Source of the DNA: an uncultured Chlorobiaceae bacterium
GTDB lineage: Bacteria > Bacteroidota > Chlorobiia > Chlorobiales > Chlorobiaceae
Assembly (NCBI GenBank): GCA_903836465.1
Contig: CAILRB010000035.1
Span: 89,302-153,301 of the forward strand
Length of the DNA stretch: 64,000 nt
Reading direction: 5' to 3'
Within the stretch, counting starts at the first letter, position 1. Each line of letters starts with the position of its first letter. The position numbers were made by a program, and so were the translations under genes. A model generated the notes under the pieces. The model did no database searches. It was given only the letters and a program-made list of their open reading frames with translations, and was not told the origin of the DNA. Shown piece after piece: positions 41,327-50,231 of this stretch.

Positions 41327-42106
41327 ATGTCACATTTCCAGCTTGAAGAGATGCTCCGCGCAGGAGTCCACTTCGGTCACCTTGCACGTCGCTGGTGTCC
41401 GAAAATGAAGCCGTACATTTTCATGGAGAAAAACGGTGTCCACATTATTGATCTGCAGAAAACTGTTGTTCTTGCTGATGAGGCACTCAAGGCACTTGAT
41501 GCTATTGCCCAGACTGGCAGGGAGATCATGTTTGTCGGTACAAAAAAACAGGCGAAACATATTATTGCCGAGCAGGCGGAACGTGCAGGCATGCCCTACG
41601 TCTGTGAGCGTTGGCTGGGTGGTATGCTGACCAACTTCCAGACTATCCGTCAGAGCATCAGGCGCATGAACTCCATCGACCGCATGGCGACTGATGGCAC
41701 TTATGATATGATTACCAAGAAAGAGCGCCTCATGCTTGGACGTGAAAAGGAGAAGCTTATGAGGATTCTCGGTGGCATTGCCACGATGACAAGACTTCCA
41801 GCCGCACTTTTTATTGTTGATATCAAGAAAGAGCATATCGCCATCAAGGAAGCACGTTCACTCGGTATTCCCATTATTGCGATGGTCGATACCAACTGCG
41901 ACCCTGAGCTGGTTGATTATGTTATTCCGGCAAATGACGATGCTATCCGTTCCATTCAGCTTATGGTCAAGGCTGTTGCTGATATCGTTATCAAGGCACG
42001 TGAGCTTAAGGTTGAAAATGAGGTTCTGGCCGAGATGGATGAAGTTGAGGTGGATGCCGATGGTGCAGGTGACGCCGATGGCCAAAAGGAAGAGATCAGC
42101 GAATAA
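41327..42106 (+). CDS. rpsB: 30S ribosomal protein S2
   Basis: The 259-residue protein has the S2 core ([13 protein letters not shown] [52 protein letters not shown]). An acidic C-terminal extension ([20 protein letters not shown]) follows the usual core, a common species-specific addition. tsf follows after 41 bases. Confidence 0.97.
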   Translation: MSHFQLEEMLRAGVHFGHLARRWCPKMKPYIFMEKNGVHIIDLQKTVVLADEALKALDAIAQTGREIMFVGTKKQAKHIIAEQAERAGMPYVCERWLGGMLTNFQTIRQSIRRMNSIDRMATDGTYDMITKKERLMLGREKEKLMRILGGIATMTRLPAALFIVDIKKEHIAIKEARSLGIPIIAMVDTNCDPELVDYVIPANDDAIRSIQLMVKAVADIVIKARELKVENEVLAEMDEVEVDADGAGDADGQKEEISE

Positions 42107-42147
42107 TCAGCATTTATATTCAATAAGAGCAAAATAGTAAAAGTTAC

Positions 42148-43014
42148 ATGAGCCAGACTTCAGCAAAAGATGTAAAAAATCTTCGTGATATAACAGGTGC
42201 AGGGATGATGGACTGCAAAAAGGCCCTTGATGAAACTGGAGGGGATATACAGCAGGCTATAGACTATCTGCGCAAGAAAGGTGCAGCGCTTGCCGCAAAA
42301 CGTGCGGATCGGGATGCCCGCGAGGGTATGGTCAGTATTACGTTGACTCCAGACCACAAGAGTGGCATTATTCTTGAACTGAACTGTGAAACTGATTTTG
42401 TTGCACGCGGTGAAGACTTTACCGGTTTTACAGCAGCACTTGGAGACCTTGCACTGGCAAATCGTACCATCTCGTCCGAGGCTCTTTTAACGTTGACGCT
42501 TGGCGAAGCCTATGGCGGCGAAACAGTAGACGATGCCATGAAGACCATGACCGGCAAGCTTGGTGAAAAGATCAACCTCAAGCGACTTGCTTTTTTCAAT
42601 GCCCCAGACGGGCTTGTTGAGGGCTATATTCATCCGGGAGCAAAACTTGGTACCATCATTCAGATTGATACCGACAAACCTGATGTAGTTCGGGAGTTGG
42701 CCAAAGATCTTGCCATGCAGATTGCCGCCGCCTCTCCGATTGTTGTTGACCGCACCTTTGTTCCTGCTGACTACATTGCTAAAGAGTCCGAAATCTATCG
42801 CCAGCAGGCTCTCGAACAGGGCAAGAAAGAGGCCTTTGTCGACAAGATTGTTACAGGGAGACTTGAAAAGTATTACCAGGACGTTGTGCTCAGTGAGCAG
42901 TCTTTCATAAAAGACGATAAATTAAAGGTATCTGAAGTTCTTGCTGAGTTCCGAAAAAAACATCAGGCGAAGGTTGATGTGAGAGGATTTGTCCGCTATC
43001 AATTGGGAGAGTAA
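42148..43014 (+). CDS. tsf: Elongation factor Ts
   Basis: The 288-residue protein starts with the UBA-like N-terminus [19 protein letters not shown], followed by the exchange core ([15 protein letters not shown]) and the usual tail. EF-Ts recycles EF-Tu-GDP. It is cotranscribed with rpsB and ends just before an intrinsic terminator. Confidence 0.97.
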   Translation: MSQTSAKDVKNLRDITGAGMMDCKKALDETGGDIQQAIDYLRKKGAALAAKRADRDAREGMVSITLTPDHKSGIILELNCETDFVARGEDFTGFTAALGDLALANRTISSEALLTLTLGEAYGGETVDDAMKTMTGKLGEKINLKRLAFFNAPDGLVEGYIHPGAKLGTIIQIDTDKPDVVRELAKDLAMQIAAASPIVVDRTFVPADYIAKESEIYRQQALEQGKKEAFVDKIVTGRLEKYYQDVVLSEQSFIKDDKLKVSEVLAEFRKKHQAKVDVRGFVRYQLGE

Positions 43015-43028
43015 AAAAAGTTAAAAAA

Positions 43029-43055
43029 AGCCTCGTTGTTCGAGGCTTTTTTTTT
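43029..43055 (+). terminator. Intrinsic terminator after tsf
   Basis: The perfect stem AGCCTCG/CGAGGCT has a five-base loop and is followed by a run of nine T. It closes the rpsB-tsf transcript before pyrH. Confidence 0.95.
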
Positions 43056-43110
43056 GTACATAAGTTATAGCCGCTGTTTTTATTAACCCTTTCTTCCTGA
43101 GGATGAAGAT

Positions 43111-43830
43111 ATGCTCCAATACAAGCGCATCTTGCTGAAATTGAGTGGTGAAGCTCTTGCCGGAGAGGATGGCTACGGCATTAATTCTGATATGCTTGAC
43201 CGTTATGCTGACGAAATCAAGGAGGCCAGCGATATGGGCGCTCAAATTGCCATTGTCATCGGTGGCGGCAATATTTTTCGTGGAATGTCTGAGGCAGCTA
43301 CGAAAATGGACCGTGTTCAGGCAGACTATATGGGTATGCTTGCTACCGTGATCAACGCGTTAGCTTTTCAGGATGCTCTTGAACGCAAAGGGGTCTTTAC
43401 CCGTCTCCAGACGGCTATAAAAATGGAGCAAATGGCTGAGCCGTTTATCAGACGCAGGGCTGTCCGCCATCTTGAAAAGGGAAGGGTTGTTATTTTTGGC
43501 GCAGGCACAGGAAACCCTTACTTCACCACAGACACTGCCGCCTCGTTGAGGGCGATCGAGATTGAGGCTGATATTATTGTCAAAGGGACCAGAGTTGATG
43601 GTGTCTATGATTCTGATCCTGAAAAAAATTCCAACGCACAATTTTTCCCTGATATATCATATTTTGATGTGATGAGGAAAAACCTGCGGGTTATGGATAT
43701 GACTGCTATCACCTTATGCAGTGAAAATGCGCTCCCCATTGTGGTCATGAACATGAACCAAAAAGGTAATTTGACCAGATTATTGCGTGGTGAAAAGATT
43801 GGCTCACTGGTGCATGCGGAACTTTCTTAA
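43111..43830 (+). CDS. pyrH: UMP kinase
   Basis: The 239-residue amino-acid-kinase-fold protein has [14 protein letters not shown] at the start, [11 protein letters not shown], the [16 protein letters not shown] block and the ATP-binding [17 protein letters not shown]. It makes UDP from UMP in pyrimidine synthesis. In many genomes frr follows; here recX converges on it with a 4-base overlap instead. Confidence 0.96.
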   Translation: MLQYKRILLKLSGEALAGEDGYGINSDMLDRYADEIKEASDMGAQIAIVIGGGNIFRGMSEAATKMDRVQADYMGMLATVINALAFQDALERKGVFTRLQTAIKMEQMAEPFIRRRAVRHLEKGRVVIFGAGTGNPYFTTDTAASLRAIEIEADIIVKGTRVDGVYDSDPEKNSNAQFFPDISYFDVMRKNLRVMDMTAITLCSENALPIVVMNMNQKGNLTRLLRGEKIGSLVHAELS

Positions 43831-44315
43831 CAAGGTTCTTCATCGTCCGAGCCAGACTGAAAAAAACGTCTGAGCTCCATTTGAATCTCCTGCCATTCAA
43901 AGCCCCGGTTGTGCAGGAAAATTTCAAGTTTTTTTTTCTTTTCAGTTTCTGTTACGCCATGAAGTGATCCGAATTTTTTTTCTGCCGCCCTGTGACAAAG
44001 CTCCCCACTTTCATACTCTTTGAGGAGTTCTCCGATGATTGTTTCTGAAACGCCTCTTTTTCTGAGTTCCGCCCTCATTTTGACTTTTCCGGCGGGTTTC
44101 TGCCTCGATTTGCTTCTGATCAGCTCCATACTGAACATCCTGTCGTCCAGCAAACCCTGTTTTGTAAGCTTCTCCAGTACCGGTTCTATACTCTCCGGGG
44201 TGTATCCCTTCTTAAGGAGTTTCCGCTCAAGTTCCTCGCGGCTGTGACTACGCAGGCCAAGCAGTTTCAGGGCAAATGCTATTGCGGAGGTAGAGGTAAA
44301 CTTGTCGTTAAGCAT
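43827..44315 (-). CDS. recX: Regulatory protein RecX
   Basis: The 162-residue helical protein has the RecX three-helix repeats: [20 protein letters not shown], the [21 protein letters not shown] block and [18 protein letters not shown]. RecX caps RecA filaments. The gene converges on pyrH, and its start is 53 bases from the end of livF, which is on the same strand upstream of it. Confidence 0.88.
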   Translation of the reverse strand: MLNDKFTSTSAIAFALKLLGLRSHSREELERKLLKKGYTPESIEPVLEKLTKQGLLDDRMFSMELIRSKSRQKPAGKVKMRAELRKRGVSETIIGELLKEYESGELCHRAAEKKFGSLHGVTETEKKKKLEIFLHNRGFEWQEIQMELRRFFQSGSDDEEPC

Positions 44316-44368
44316 TGGATTAAAATGTGCTCTATCTTAAAAGGTTATATATCGGAAAAAGTACTTCG

Positions 44369-45085
44369 TTATCCAAGGTAAGCCTCAATCACCGCTGGAT
44401 TTTTCGCAAGATCAGTGCTGGCGCCCTCAAGGACTACCTTTCCCCGTTCGATGATATAAGCTTTATCCGATATGACCAGGGCACTTCTTGCAAATTGCTC
44501 GGAGAGAAGGATCGTTATTCCGGAGTTGCGAAGAGAACGTATAGCCATGAATACCTCTTTGACCACCACAGGCGCAAGTCCCATTGATGGTTCATCGAGG
44601 AGCATAAGACGTGGCCGGGCCATGAGGACGCGACCTATCGCAAGCATCTGCTGTTCTCCGCCCGAAAGGCTTCCGGCTTGCTGCGAACGACGAGTTTCAA
44701 GTTTTGGAAACAGGTCAAAAATGTGTTTGAGCTCTTCGGAAGCCGCTTTGCGGAATGGCCCGAAAGAGGGCAGGCGAGGATAGGCTCCAAGCAGCAGGTT
44801 CTCCTCGACGGTGAGAGGGCCAAAAACGCGTCTTCCTTCGGGACAAAGGCAAAGACCACGTCTTGCAATCTCACTGGCGGGAAGTCCTGTTATCTCTTTT
44901 TCGTCGAAAAATATTTTGCCACTGCGTGGTGCAAGAAGCCCGCAGAGAGATTTTACTAATGTGCTCTTGCCTGCGCCGTTGGCTCCGACCAGTGCAACGC
45001 ATGATCCTTCGCTGACTTCTATCGAAATCTCCCTTATAGCATCGTCGCCGCCGTATCCAGCGCAGAGGTTTTCTGCTTTCAGCAT
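44369..45085 (-). CDS. livF: LIV-type ABC transporter ATP-binding protein (LivF-like)
   Basis: The 238-residue ATPase has Walker A GANGAGKSTLVKSL, the signature LSGGEQQMLAIGRVLM, Walker B LMLLDEPSMGL and the H-loop replaced by ITILLSEQFA, as is usual in LivF. It is the last gene of the importer operon and overlaps the permease-ATPase gene by 7 bases. It powers import together with the LivG-type domain. Substrate class is branched-chain amino acids or related amides, inferred from the family. Confidence 0.9.
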   Translation of the reverse strand: MLKAENLCAGYGGDDAIREISIEVSEGSCVALVGANGAGKSTLVKSLCGLLAPRSGKIFFDEKEITGLPASEIARRGLCLCPEGRRVFGPLTVEENLLLGAYPRLPSFGPFRKAASEELKHIFDLFPKLETRRSQQAGSLSGGEQQMLAIGRVLMARPRLMLLDEPSMGLAPVVVKEVFMAIRSLRNSGITILLSEQFARSALVISDKAYIIERGKVVLEGASTDLAKNPAVIEAYLG

Positions 45086-46998
45086 AGTTGGGCTCCAATT
45101 TCACTCTTTGCTTGTATTGCTGTTTCGTCACTTCCCAGATATGCTTCAATCACTTTTGGGTTGCGACGTACCTGATCAGAAGTTCCCAAAGCGATAAGCT
45201 GCCCACCATCCATCACGCTGACTCGGTCGCACAGTTCTGCAACAACGTCCTGATGGTGCTCAATGAGAAGAATCGTTATACCGGCGCGTTTGATTGAGGT
45301 GACCAGATCGACCAATCGGATAATGTCTGGTTTTGACATGCCGGCAGCAGGTTCATCAAGCATCAGTACGTATGGTCGTGTGGCCAGAGCCCTCGCAATT
45401 TCAAGAAAGCGCAAGTCACCGTATGACATCTCTGAACAACGAAGTCGGGCTTTTGCCTCAAGACCGACAACATGAAGCCAACCCATAGCTTCGGATATTC
45501 CACCGTACCGCTGACAAACCATAATTGACTCCAATGCAGTCAAACCGGAGAAGGGTTGGAGGTTTTGAAAAGTTCTTGCAGAGCCAGCAGAGCATGCAGA
45601 CATGAGGCTGCCGGGTATCGGACGTACTCCGGATATTTCCACTGAGCCACTGTCTGCTTTGTAGAGACCGGATATCAAGTTCACTAATGTTGTTTTGCCT
45701 GATCCGTTGGGGCCGATCAAGCCGTGTGTTTCGCCGGTTATAATTTCCAGTGTGACATTGTCCACGGCCTTCACGCCTCCAAAAGATTTGCAGAGATTCA
45801 AGGCTTGCAAAGCAAGTCCGGCACCGTTTTTTGCTGGTTGTATCCCTCCTGTTGCAACGGGAAGAGGGTCAGGAGCAAAGCATATCACCTTGCGAAGTAT
45901 TGCAGTCAAAGCTCCGGCGATCCCGTCGGGAAGACCCACCACTGCGGCAAAAAGGAAAAGTGCAAATATGCCTTTGCGCCACTCCTCTACGTTGGACGCG
46001 AACAATGCCAATGCAAGAGCTCCGCCCATAGCTGCCACTGGAGCAGTTTGGCGGAAAGAGGGCATTTTTCGGGAGAGAAGTGTCCTGATTGGCGAGACAA
46101 TGGCAAGAAGACATCCGAAGGTGACGAGGGAGGAGAACAGTGTTCTGTTTGACAGGAGGTTCGGCAGCATGGTAACAACTGCTGCACCTGCAAAAGCTCC
46201 CCATTGGTTCCGGCGGCCACCGAAAACAACGCCAAGCAACAGTATAACCATCAGATCATATCCGAAAGCGGCTGGTTGCAGGTATCCGAAATTTATCGCG
46301 TGCAATGCTCCAGCGAGCCCGGCCAAGGCGCTTCCCCAGGCAAAAGCCAGTATCTTGTGGCGAAGGGTGCCTATTCCCAGGGCGTCTGTGGCGGTTGGGG
46401 AGTCCCGCAAAGCCTCGATTGCGAGCCCAAAGCGTGATCGAAGCAAGAGCTGTGATGCCCACCAGGTTACAAACAAAACCAGCAGGCAGAGCCAGTAGAA
46501 GCGGGTCGAGTTTAGAACGATAGTAAACAGTGAGGGTCTGATGATCGAGAGGCCCAAAGCGCCGTTGGTGACCGATTCAGATTCGTTGAGGAAGATGACC
46601 GTCAAGGTAGCGAAAGAGAGCGTAGAAAGCGCAAATTGCGGACCTTCCAGTCGCAAGGCTGGCAGTGCCAGTACTGCTCCAGGAATCAAGGCGGCCGCGA
46701 TGCCAACCAGCAAGGCAAGCGGCAGAGGAACTTCCGACTGGATAGCAAGAGCCGCACCGTATGCCCCGAGTCCGAACAGCGCTGCATGGGCAAGGTTGAT
46801 CTGTCCCAGGTATCCGACAGTTGCATCAAGTCCGATGAGGAGCACTCCATAGACGGCCATCAGTGTAAGCAGTCCGAGTGCGTATTCGCCATGCCAGAGC
46901 AGAGGAAGGGCTGCCAGACAGAAGAAAAGAGTCAAACGCATGACTCGTTCCGCTGTTTTCTCTCTTAGCCCCAGATTGACACGGACGAGCATCTTCAT
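45079..46998 (-). CDS. Fused LivM permease and LivG ATPase of a LIV-type ABC importer
   Basis: Residues about 20-310 are a LivM-type permease with nine or so membrane helices and the cytoplasmic loop SRFGLAIEALRDSPTATDAL that contacts the ATPase. More hydrophobic helices run to about 375. Residues about 390-639 are a LivG-type ATPase: Walker A GLIGPNGSGKTTLVNL, signature in EMSYGDLRFLEIARAL (the family usually has LSYGQQ), Walker B VLMLDEPAAGMS and ITILLIEHHQD. Fusion of LivM and LivG in one chain occurs in several bacteria. It starts 4 bases after the LivH gene. Confidence 0.9.
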   Translation of the reverse strand: MKMLVRVNLGLREKTAERVMRLTLFFCLAALPLLWHGEYALGLLTLMAVYGVLLIGLDATVGYLGQINLAHAALFGLGAYGAALAIQSEVPLPLALLVGIAAALIPGAVLALPALRLEGPQFALSTLSFATLTVIFLNESESVTNGALGLSIIRPSLFTIVLNSTRFYWLCLLVLFVTWWASQLLLRSRFGLAIEALRDSPTATDALGIGTLRHKILAFAWGSALAGLAGALHAINFGYLQPAAFGYDLMVILLLGVVFGGRRNQWGAFAGAAVVTMLPNLLSNRTLFSSLVTFGCLLAIVSPIRTLLSRKMPSFRQTAPVAAMGGALALALFASNVEEWRKGIFALFLFAAVVGLPDGIAGALTAILRKVICFAPDPLPVATGGIQPAKNGAGLALQALNLCKSFGGVKAVDNVTLEIITGETHGLIGPNGSGKTTLVNLISGLYKADSGSVEISGVRPIPGSLMSACSAGSARTFQNLQPFSGLTALESIMVCQRYGGISEAMGWLHVVGLEAKARLRCSEMSYGDLRFLEIARALATRPYVLMLDEPAAGMSKPDIIRLVDLVTSIKRAGITILLIEHHQDVVAELCDRVSVMDGGQLIALGTSDQVRRNPKVIEAYLGSDETAIQAKSEIGAQLC

Positions 46999-47002
46999 CT
47001 TC

Positions 47003-47887
47003 TCAGACTTTACGGATGATTTTTTTACCGAAGATTCCCTGCGGACGAAGCGCTAAAGCAAGAATAAGCAGGATAAGGCCTGGCGCCTCACGCCATCCGC
47101 TTCCGAGCAAAAAGCCGGAGAGATTTTCTGCGGATCCCAGGGCAATTCCTGCGAGAACAAGGCCAAATCCGCTGTCGAGACCTGCCACTACCGCTACAGA
47201 AAACGCTTTGAGAGTTAATGCTGCAGCCATGGTTGGTCCGACAGTTGTCACCGGAGCAATTATCGTTCCTGCAAATGCCGCTGCCGCTCCGGAAACTGCC
47301 CAGGAGAGCGAAATCGCTGATTTTGATCGAATGCCGCATAACTCGGCTGCGTCAGGATCGGCGCTTACTGCCTGAACGGCAATACCGAGCATCGTGTAAC
47401 GTTTGGCAAGCTCAACCAGCGCCATGATGCCCAAGGCTCCCGATGCTATGGCCAGCTCTGGCCAAGTGACCGAAATTCCGAAAAACTCAAGCGCTCCTTC
47501 TGGCCATGGCACAGGAAATGGTTTGTCATCCCGGCCCCAGATGTTTTCTGCAGCAGACACACCGAACAGACCCACGATGATGGTGAGCAGAATCCAGCCC
47601 TCATTGCGCTGCTGTAAGGCCAGTCGTACTGCAGCGCGCTCAACAAACCATCCAAGTGCAGCACCAGCCACCATTGCCACTGGTACCGCTGCCCAGTACG
47701 GAAGACCGATACCGATCAGGGAGAGTCCTGTAAAAGCGCCAAGCATAACAAGTTCGCCTTGTCCGAAGTTCACCGCTTTGCCAGCGGCATAAGTCAGTTG
47801 GAAGCCGTAAGCCACCAACGCGTAAGCCATTCCCATAAGGCCTCCTCCTACAGCCATCTGAGCCAAGGCTAAAAATTCTGCGTTCAT
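47003..47887 (-). CDS. livH: LIV-type ABC transporter permease (LivH-like)
   Basis: The 294-residue membrane protein has eight or so helices, an N-terminal GGLMGMAYALVAYGFQLTYA and the coupling loop KRYTMLGIAVQAVSADPDAA, as in LivH. It pairs with the LivM part of the next protein to form the channel. Confidence 0.9.
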   Translation of the reverse strand: MNAEFLALAQMAVGGGLMGMAYALVAYGFQLTYAAGKAVNFGQGELVMLGAFTGLSLIGIGLPYWAAVPVAMVAGAALGWFVERAAVRLALQQRNEGWILLTIIVGLFGVSAAENIWGRDDKPFPVPWPEGALEFFGISVTWPELAIASGALGIMALVELAKRYTMLGIAVQAVSADPDAAELCGIRSKSAISLSWAVSGAAAAFAGTIIAPVTTVGPTMAAALTLKAFSVAVVAGLDSGFGLVLAGIALGSAENLSGFLLGSGWREAPGLILLILALALRPQGIFGKKIIRKV

Positions 47888-47923
47888 GCTTGCCTGTTAT
47901 GAGCATGTTGACAAGATCCGGTT

Positions 47924-49153
47924 CTACTTGACCCTTTTTCCCTCAAGCACTACTTTTTCCGATGGGTTAGCCAGCACAACGCGCCCGTTCATCACCTTTC
48001 CCATCACCGTGTTTCCCCTGCGGAACGCCTCATGTGTTTCGACATTTTGTGGATCCCATTTTGACCATGGTTTTTTCCAATCAGCGATGGCACCCTTGAC
48101 GGTAGTCTTGAGGTTTTCCAATGACGCCTTTATCTGTGTCGGCTTGGTGGAGCCAGCTTCATGAATCGCTTCGGCAAGCAACATTGTCGCATCGTAACCC
48201 TGTGCGGCAGAAACTGGGGAAGGAATTTTTGCAACACCGTATGCTTTATGGTAGGCCTGAATGAAAGGACGGGCCCTCTGTATCGACTCATCCTCAATGA
48301 AGGTCTGCGGCATAAGCGCTCCGTTACCGGCGGCTCCAGCGGTATCGATGAAATTACTCATCGATAGTGTCCATCCGCCAATCATAGGAACCTTAAACCC
48401 CAGCTTCTCTTTGCCTGAGGCTACTGCGGCCAACTCGGGGCCGATACCCCATAGAAGAATTCCCTGGGCGCCAGAGACTTTTGCCTTGATAAGCTGCCCG
48501 GTCATATCTTTGTCGCCGATAGCAAACTTTTCTATGGCAACCACTTTGAGTTTTCCGCCCTGTTTTTTGATTTGTTCGATAAGGTCGTCGCGTCCTGAAA
48601 CCCCATAGTTGGTCGCATCATGCAAGATAGCAACCTTCTTGAGCCCAAGCCGGGTAGCCTGCTCTACCACCATCTGGGCCTGGATGCCGTCATGCGCGGC
48701 AAAACGAAAAATAGGCAAATCCTTTGTGCCAGCTTTGCTCCACTGCGTCATGGAGGCGCTGCCTGCTGCAGGAGTGATGATTTTAACGATTCCCTTTTCA
48801 ACGTAATACTTGTCACCCATGACGGCGACACCGGTGTTGACAGTGCCGATGACTGCGGAGATGTCGCCCATAGACGATATCTCCTGGGCTACCAGTGCGC
48901 CACGGTCGTTTTTACCCTCGTCGTCCCGCTCGATGAGCTCAATTTTCATCCTGGTGCCGCCGACATTAATACCGCCGTTCTGATTAATCTGGGAAATGGC
49001 CAGTTTGGCTCCGTCTCTCATGGAGATGCCCATTGGGGCCGATCCCCCTGAGAATGGCCCTGTAATGGCAATTTTGACGACATCGGCAGCCATGGCACCA
49101 GTTGAAAGCGATGTCGAGAGCAGCACTGTGAGAATGAAACGAGATGCTTTCAT
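47924..49153 (-). CDS. LIV-type periplasmic substrate-binding protein
   Basis: The 409-residue protein has a cleavable signal (residues 1-22, ending AMAADV). The type I periplasmic-binding fold follows: KIAITGPFSGGSAPMGISMR, AVIGTVNTGVAVMG and KVAILHDATNYGVSGRDDL. It heads the operon and delivers the ligand. Family members bind leucine/isoleucine/valine, urea, amides or aromatic acids. The pocket cannot be assigned from sequence alone. Confidence 0.88.
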   Translation of the reverse strand: MKASRFILTVLLSTSLSTGAMAADVVKIAITGPFSGGSAPMGISMRDGAKLAISQINQNGGINVGGTRMKIELIERDDEGKNDRGALVAQEISSMGDISAVIGTVNTGVAVMGDKYYVEKGIVKIITPAAGSASMTQWSKAGTKDLPIFRFAAHDGIQAQMVVEQATRLGLKKVAILHDATNYGVSGRDDLIEQIKKQGGKLKVVAIEKFAIGDKDMTGQLIKAKVSGAQGILLWGIGPELAAVASGKEKLGFKVPMIGGWTLSMSNFIDTAGAAGNGALMPQTFIEDESIQRARPFIQAYHKAYGVAKIPSPVSAAQGYDATMLLAEAIHEAGSTKPTQIKASLENLKTTVKGAIADWKKPWSKWDPQNVETHEAFRRGNTVMGKVMNGRVVLANPSEKVVLEGKRVK

Positions 49154-49466
49154 ATTTGTTTTCTTTGGGGTTCAATGGAATTGTATATATAAATGCATAT
49201 TTCTCTGAAGCAAGATTACGAGTAAACAGTTATTTGGCGTAAAATTTACATTTTTATTTATCTGTCTGCAAATATCTAAATCCTTAAATATAGTCCCGAT
49301 CTATATATATCTGTTGTGCAGGTTATTCAGATACCTCTCTCGACATCTCTCTTATTCGAAGCTTTTTCTCTCTCTTCAATTTTATTATATTCCATCCGTT
49401 TAAGATGAACGTGTCGGCCTGATACCCGGGATGTCAGTATTTATTATCAGTCAAGCATAAAAGAAG
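49154..49466. other. Divergent intergenic region between the importer operon and bchV
   Basis: About 310 AT-rich bases without a gene. It must hold both divergent promoters. Several TATATA-like runs (49300-49312) are visible, but no single -35/-10 pair is convincing and no operator repeat was found. Confidence 0.5.
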
Positions 49467-49940
49467 ATGCCGCGTTATACCCCTGAACAGCTTGTCAAAA
49501 GAAACGCATCAGTCTGGACCGATATTCAGATTATTCTTGCACCGATACAGTTTCTCTTTTTTATTGCCGGGTTGACCATAACGGCACTCTATGCCAATGA
49601 TCTTTTCGTCACCAGTTTTTACTGGGTCAGTCTGGCTATTCTTTTCAAGACACTTTTTTTCGCTCTCCTGTTTATCACGGGGATGTTTTTTGAAAAGGAG
49701 ATTTTCGATAAATGGGTCTACTCGAAAGAGTTTTTCTGGGAAGATGTCGGAAGCACTGTCGCGGCATCATTTCATCTGCTTTATTTTTTTCTGGCCTATT
49801 TAGGCTATCCCCAGAAGGTGCTTATCTGGGATGCCTTTCTGGCTTATTTTACCTACGTGATCAATGCGCTGCAGTATCTGGTCAGGATTATACTGGAAAA
49901 ACTCAATGAACGCAACCTCCGGATTGATGGTCAGTTATGA
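49467..49940 (+). CDS. bchV: 3-vinyl-(bacterio)chlorophyllide hydratase, BchF/BchV family
   Basis: The 157-residue membrane protein starts [20 protein letters not shown], very close to the conserved YTPEERxRRDAxxWT start of BchF. It continues with [14 protein letters not shown] and three more hydrophobic segments. The family adds water to the C-3 vinyl group of chlorophyllides. Green sulfur bacteria have two paralogues, BchF and BchV, the latter acting on highly methylated bacteriochlorophyll c/d/e precursors. From memory, in Chlorobaculum tepidum bchV lies a few genes from the RuBisCO-like gene, which would favour bchV here; this was not checked. A short membrane-protein gene overlaps its stop. 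Confidence 0.78.
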   Translation: MPRYTPEQLVKRNASVWTDIQIILAPIQFLFFIAGLTITALYANDLFVTSFYWVSLAILFKTLFFALLFITGMFFEKEIFDKWVYSKEFFWEDVGSTVAASFHLLYFFLAYLGYPQKVLIWDAFLAYFTYVINALQYLVRIILEKLNERNLRIDGQL

Positions 49941-50155
49941 AATACAGTTTTAAAAGACTTTGGAATACAGCATTTCTGTTTGTTGGACCAGCCTGGTATG
50001 TGCTTGTATGGATGATCTGGTCGTCCGGCCAGTTGCTGACTATCAGGGACAAGATTACTTTTCTTGGTATAGTTATTCCTGGTTTTCTCATTATTTACAG
50101 TTCTGGATTTCTTATTGAAGGGTGGCATGAAAAGAAGAAAAAAGGGAACACCTGA
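49937..50155 (+). CDS. Small two-helix membrane protein coupled to bchV
   Basis: This 72-residue protein has two hydrophobic segments (about residues 11-29, [16 protein letters not shown], and 39-60, [19 protein letters not shown]) and a basic tail (EKKKKGNT). Its ATG overlaps the bchV stop as ATGA, a sign of translational coupling. I do not recognise the family. The coupling suggests it partners the hydratase or the pigment-synthesis membrane site. Confidence 0.7.
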   Translation: MKYSFKRLWNTAFLFVGPAWYVLVWMIWSSGQLLTIRDKITFLGIVIPGFLIIYSSGFLIEGWHEKKKKGNT

Positions 50156-50231
50156 GCCTGGGATTACTTTTTTGCATGTCCTTATTTTTAAAAACATACG
50201 CCGATTCCCGGCGTCAGAAGTATGACCATTT

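Noticed and set aside
45695..46498. Long plus-strand frame of 267 residues
   Set aside because: It is antisense to the LivM-LivG gene and rich in Pro, Ala, Ser and Arg as expected of a shadow frame.
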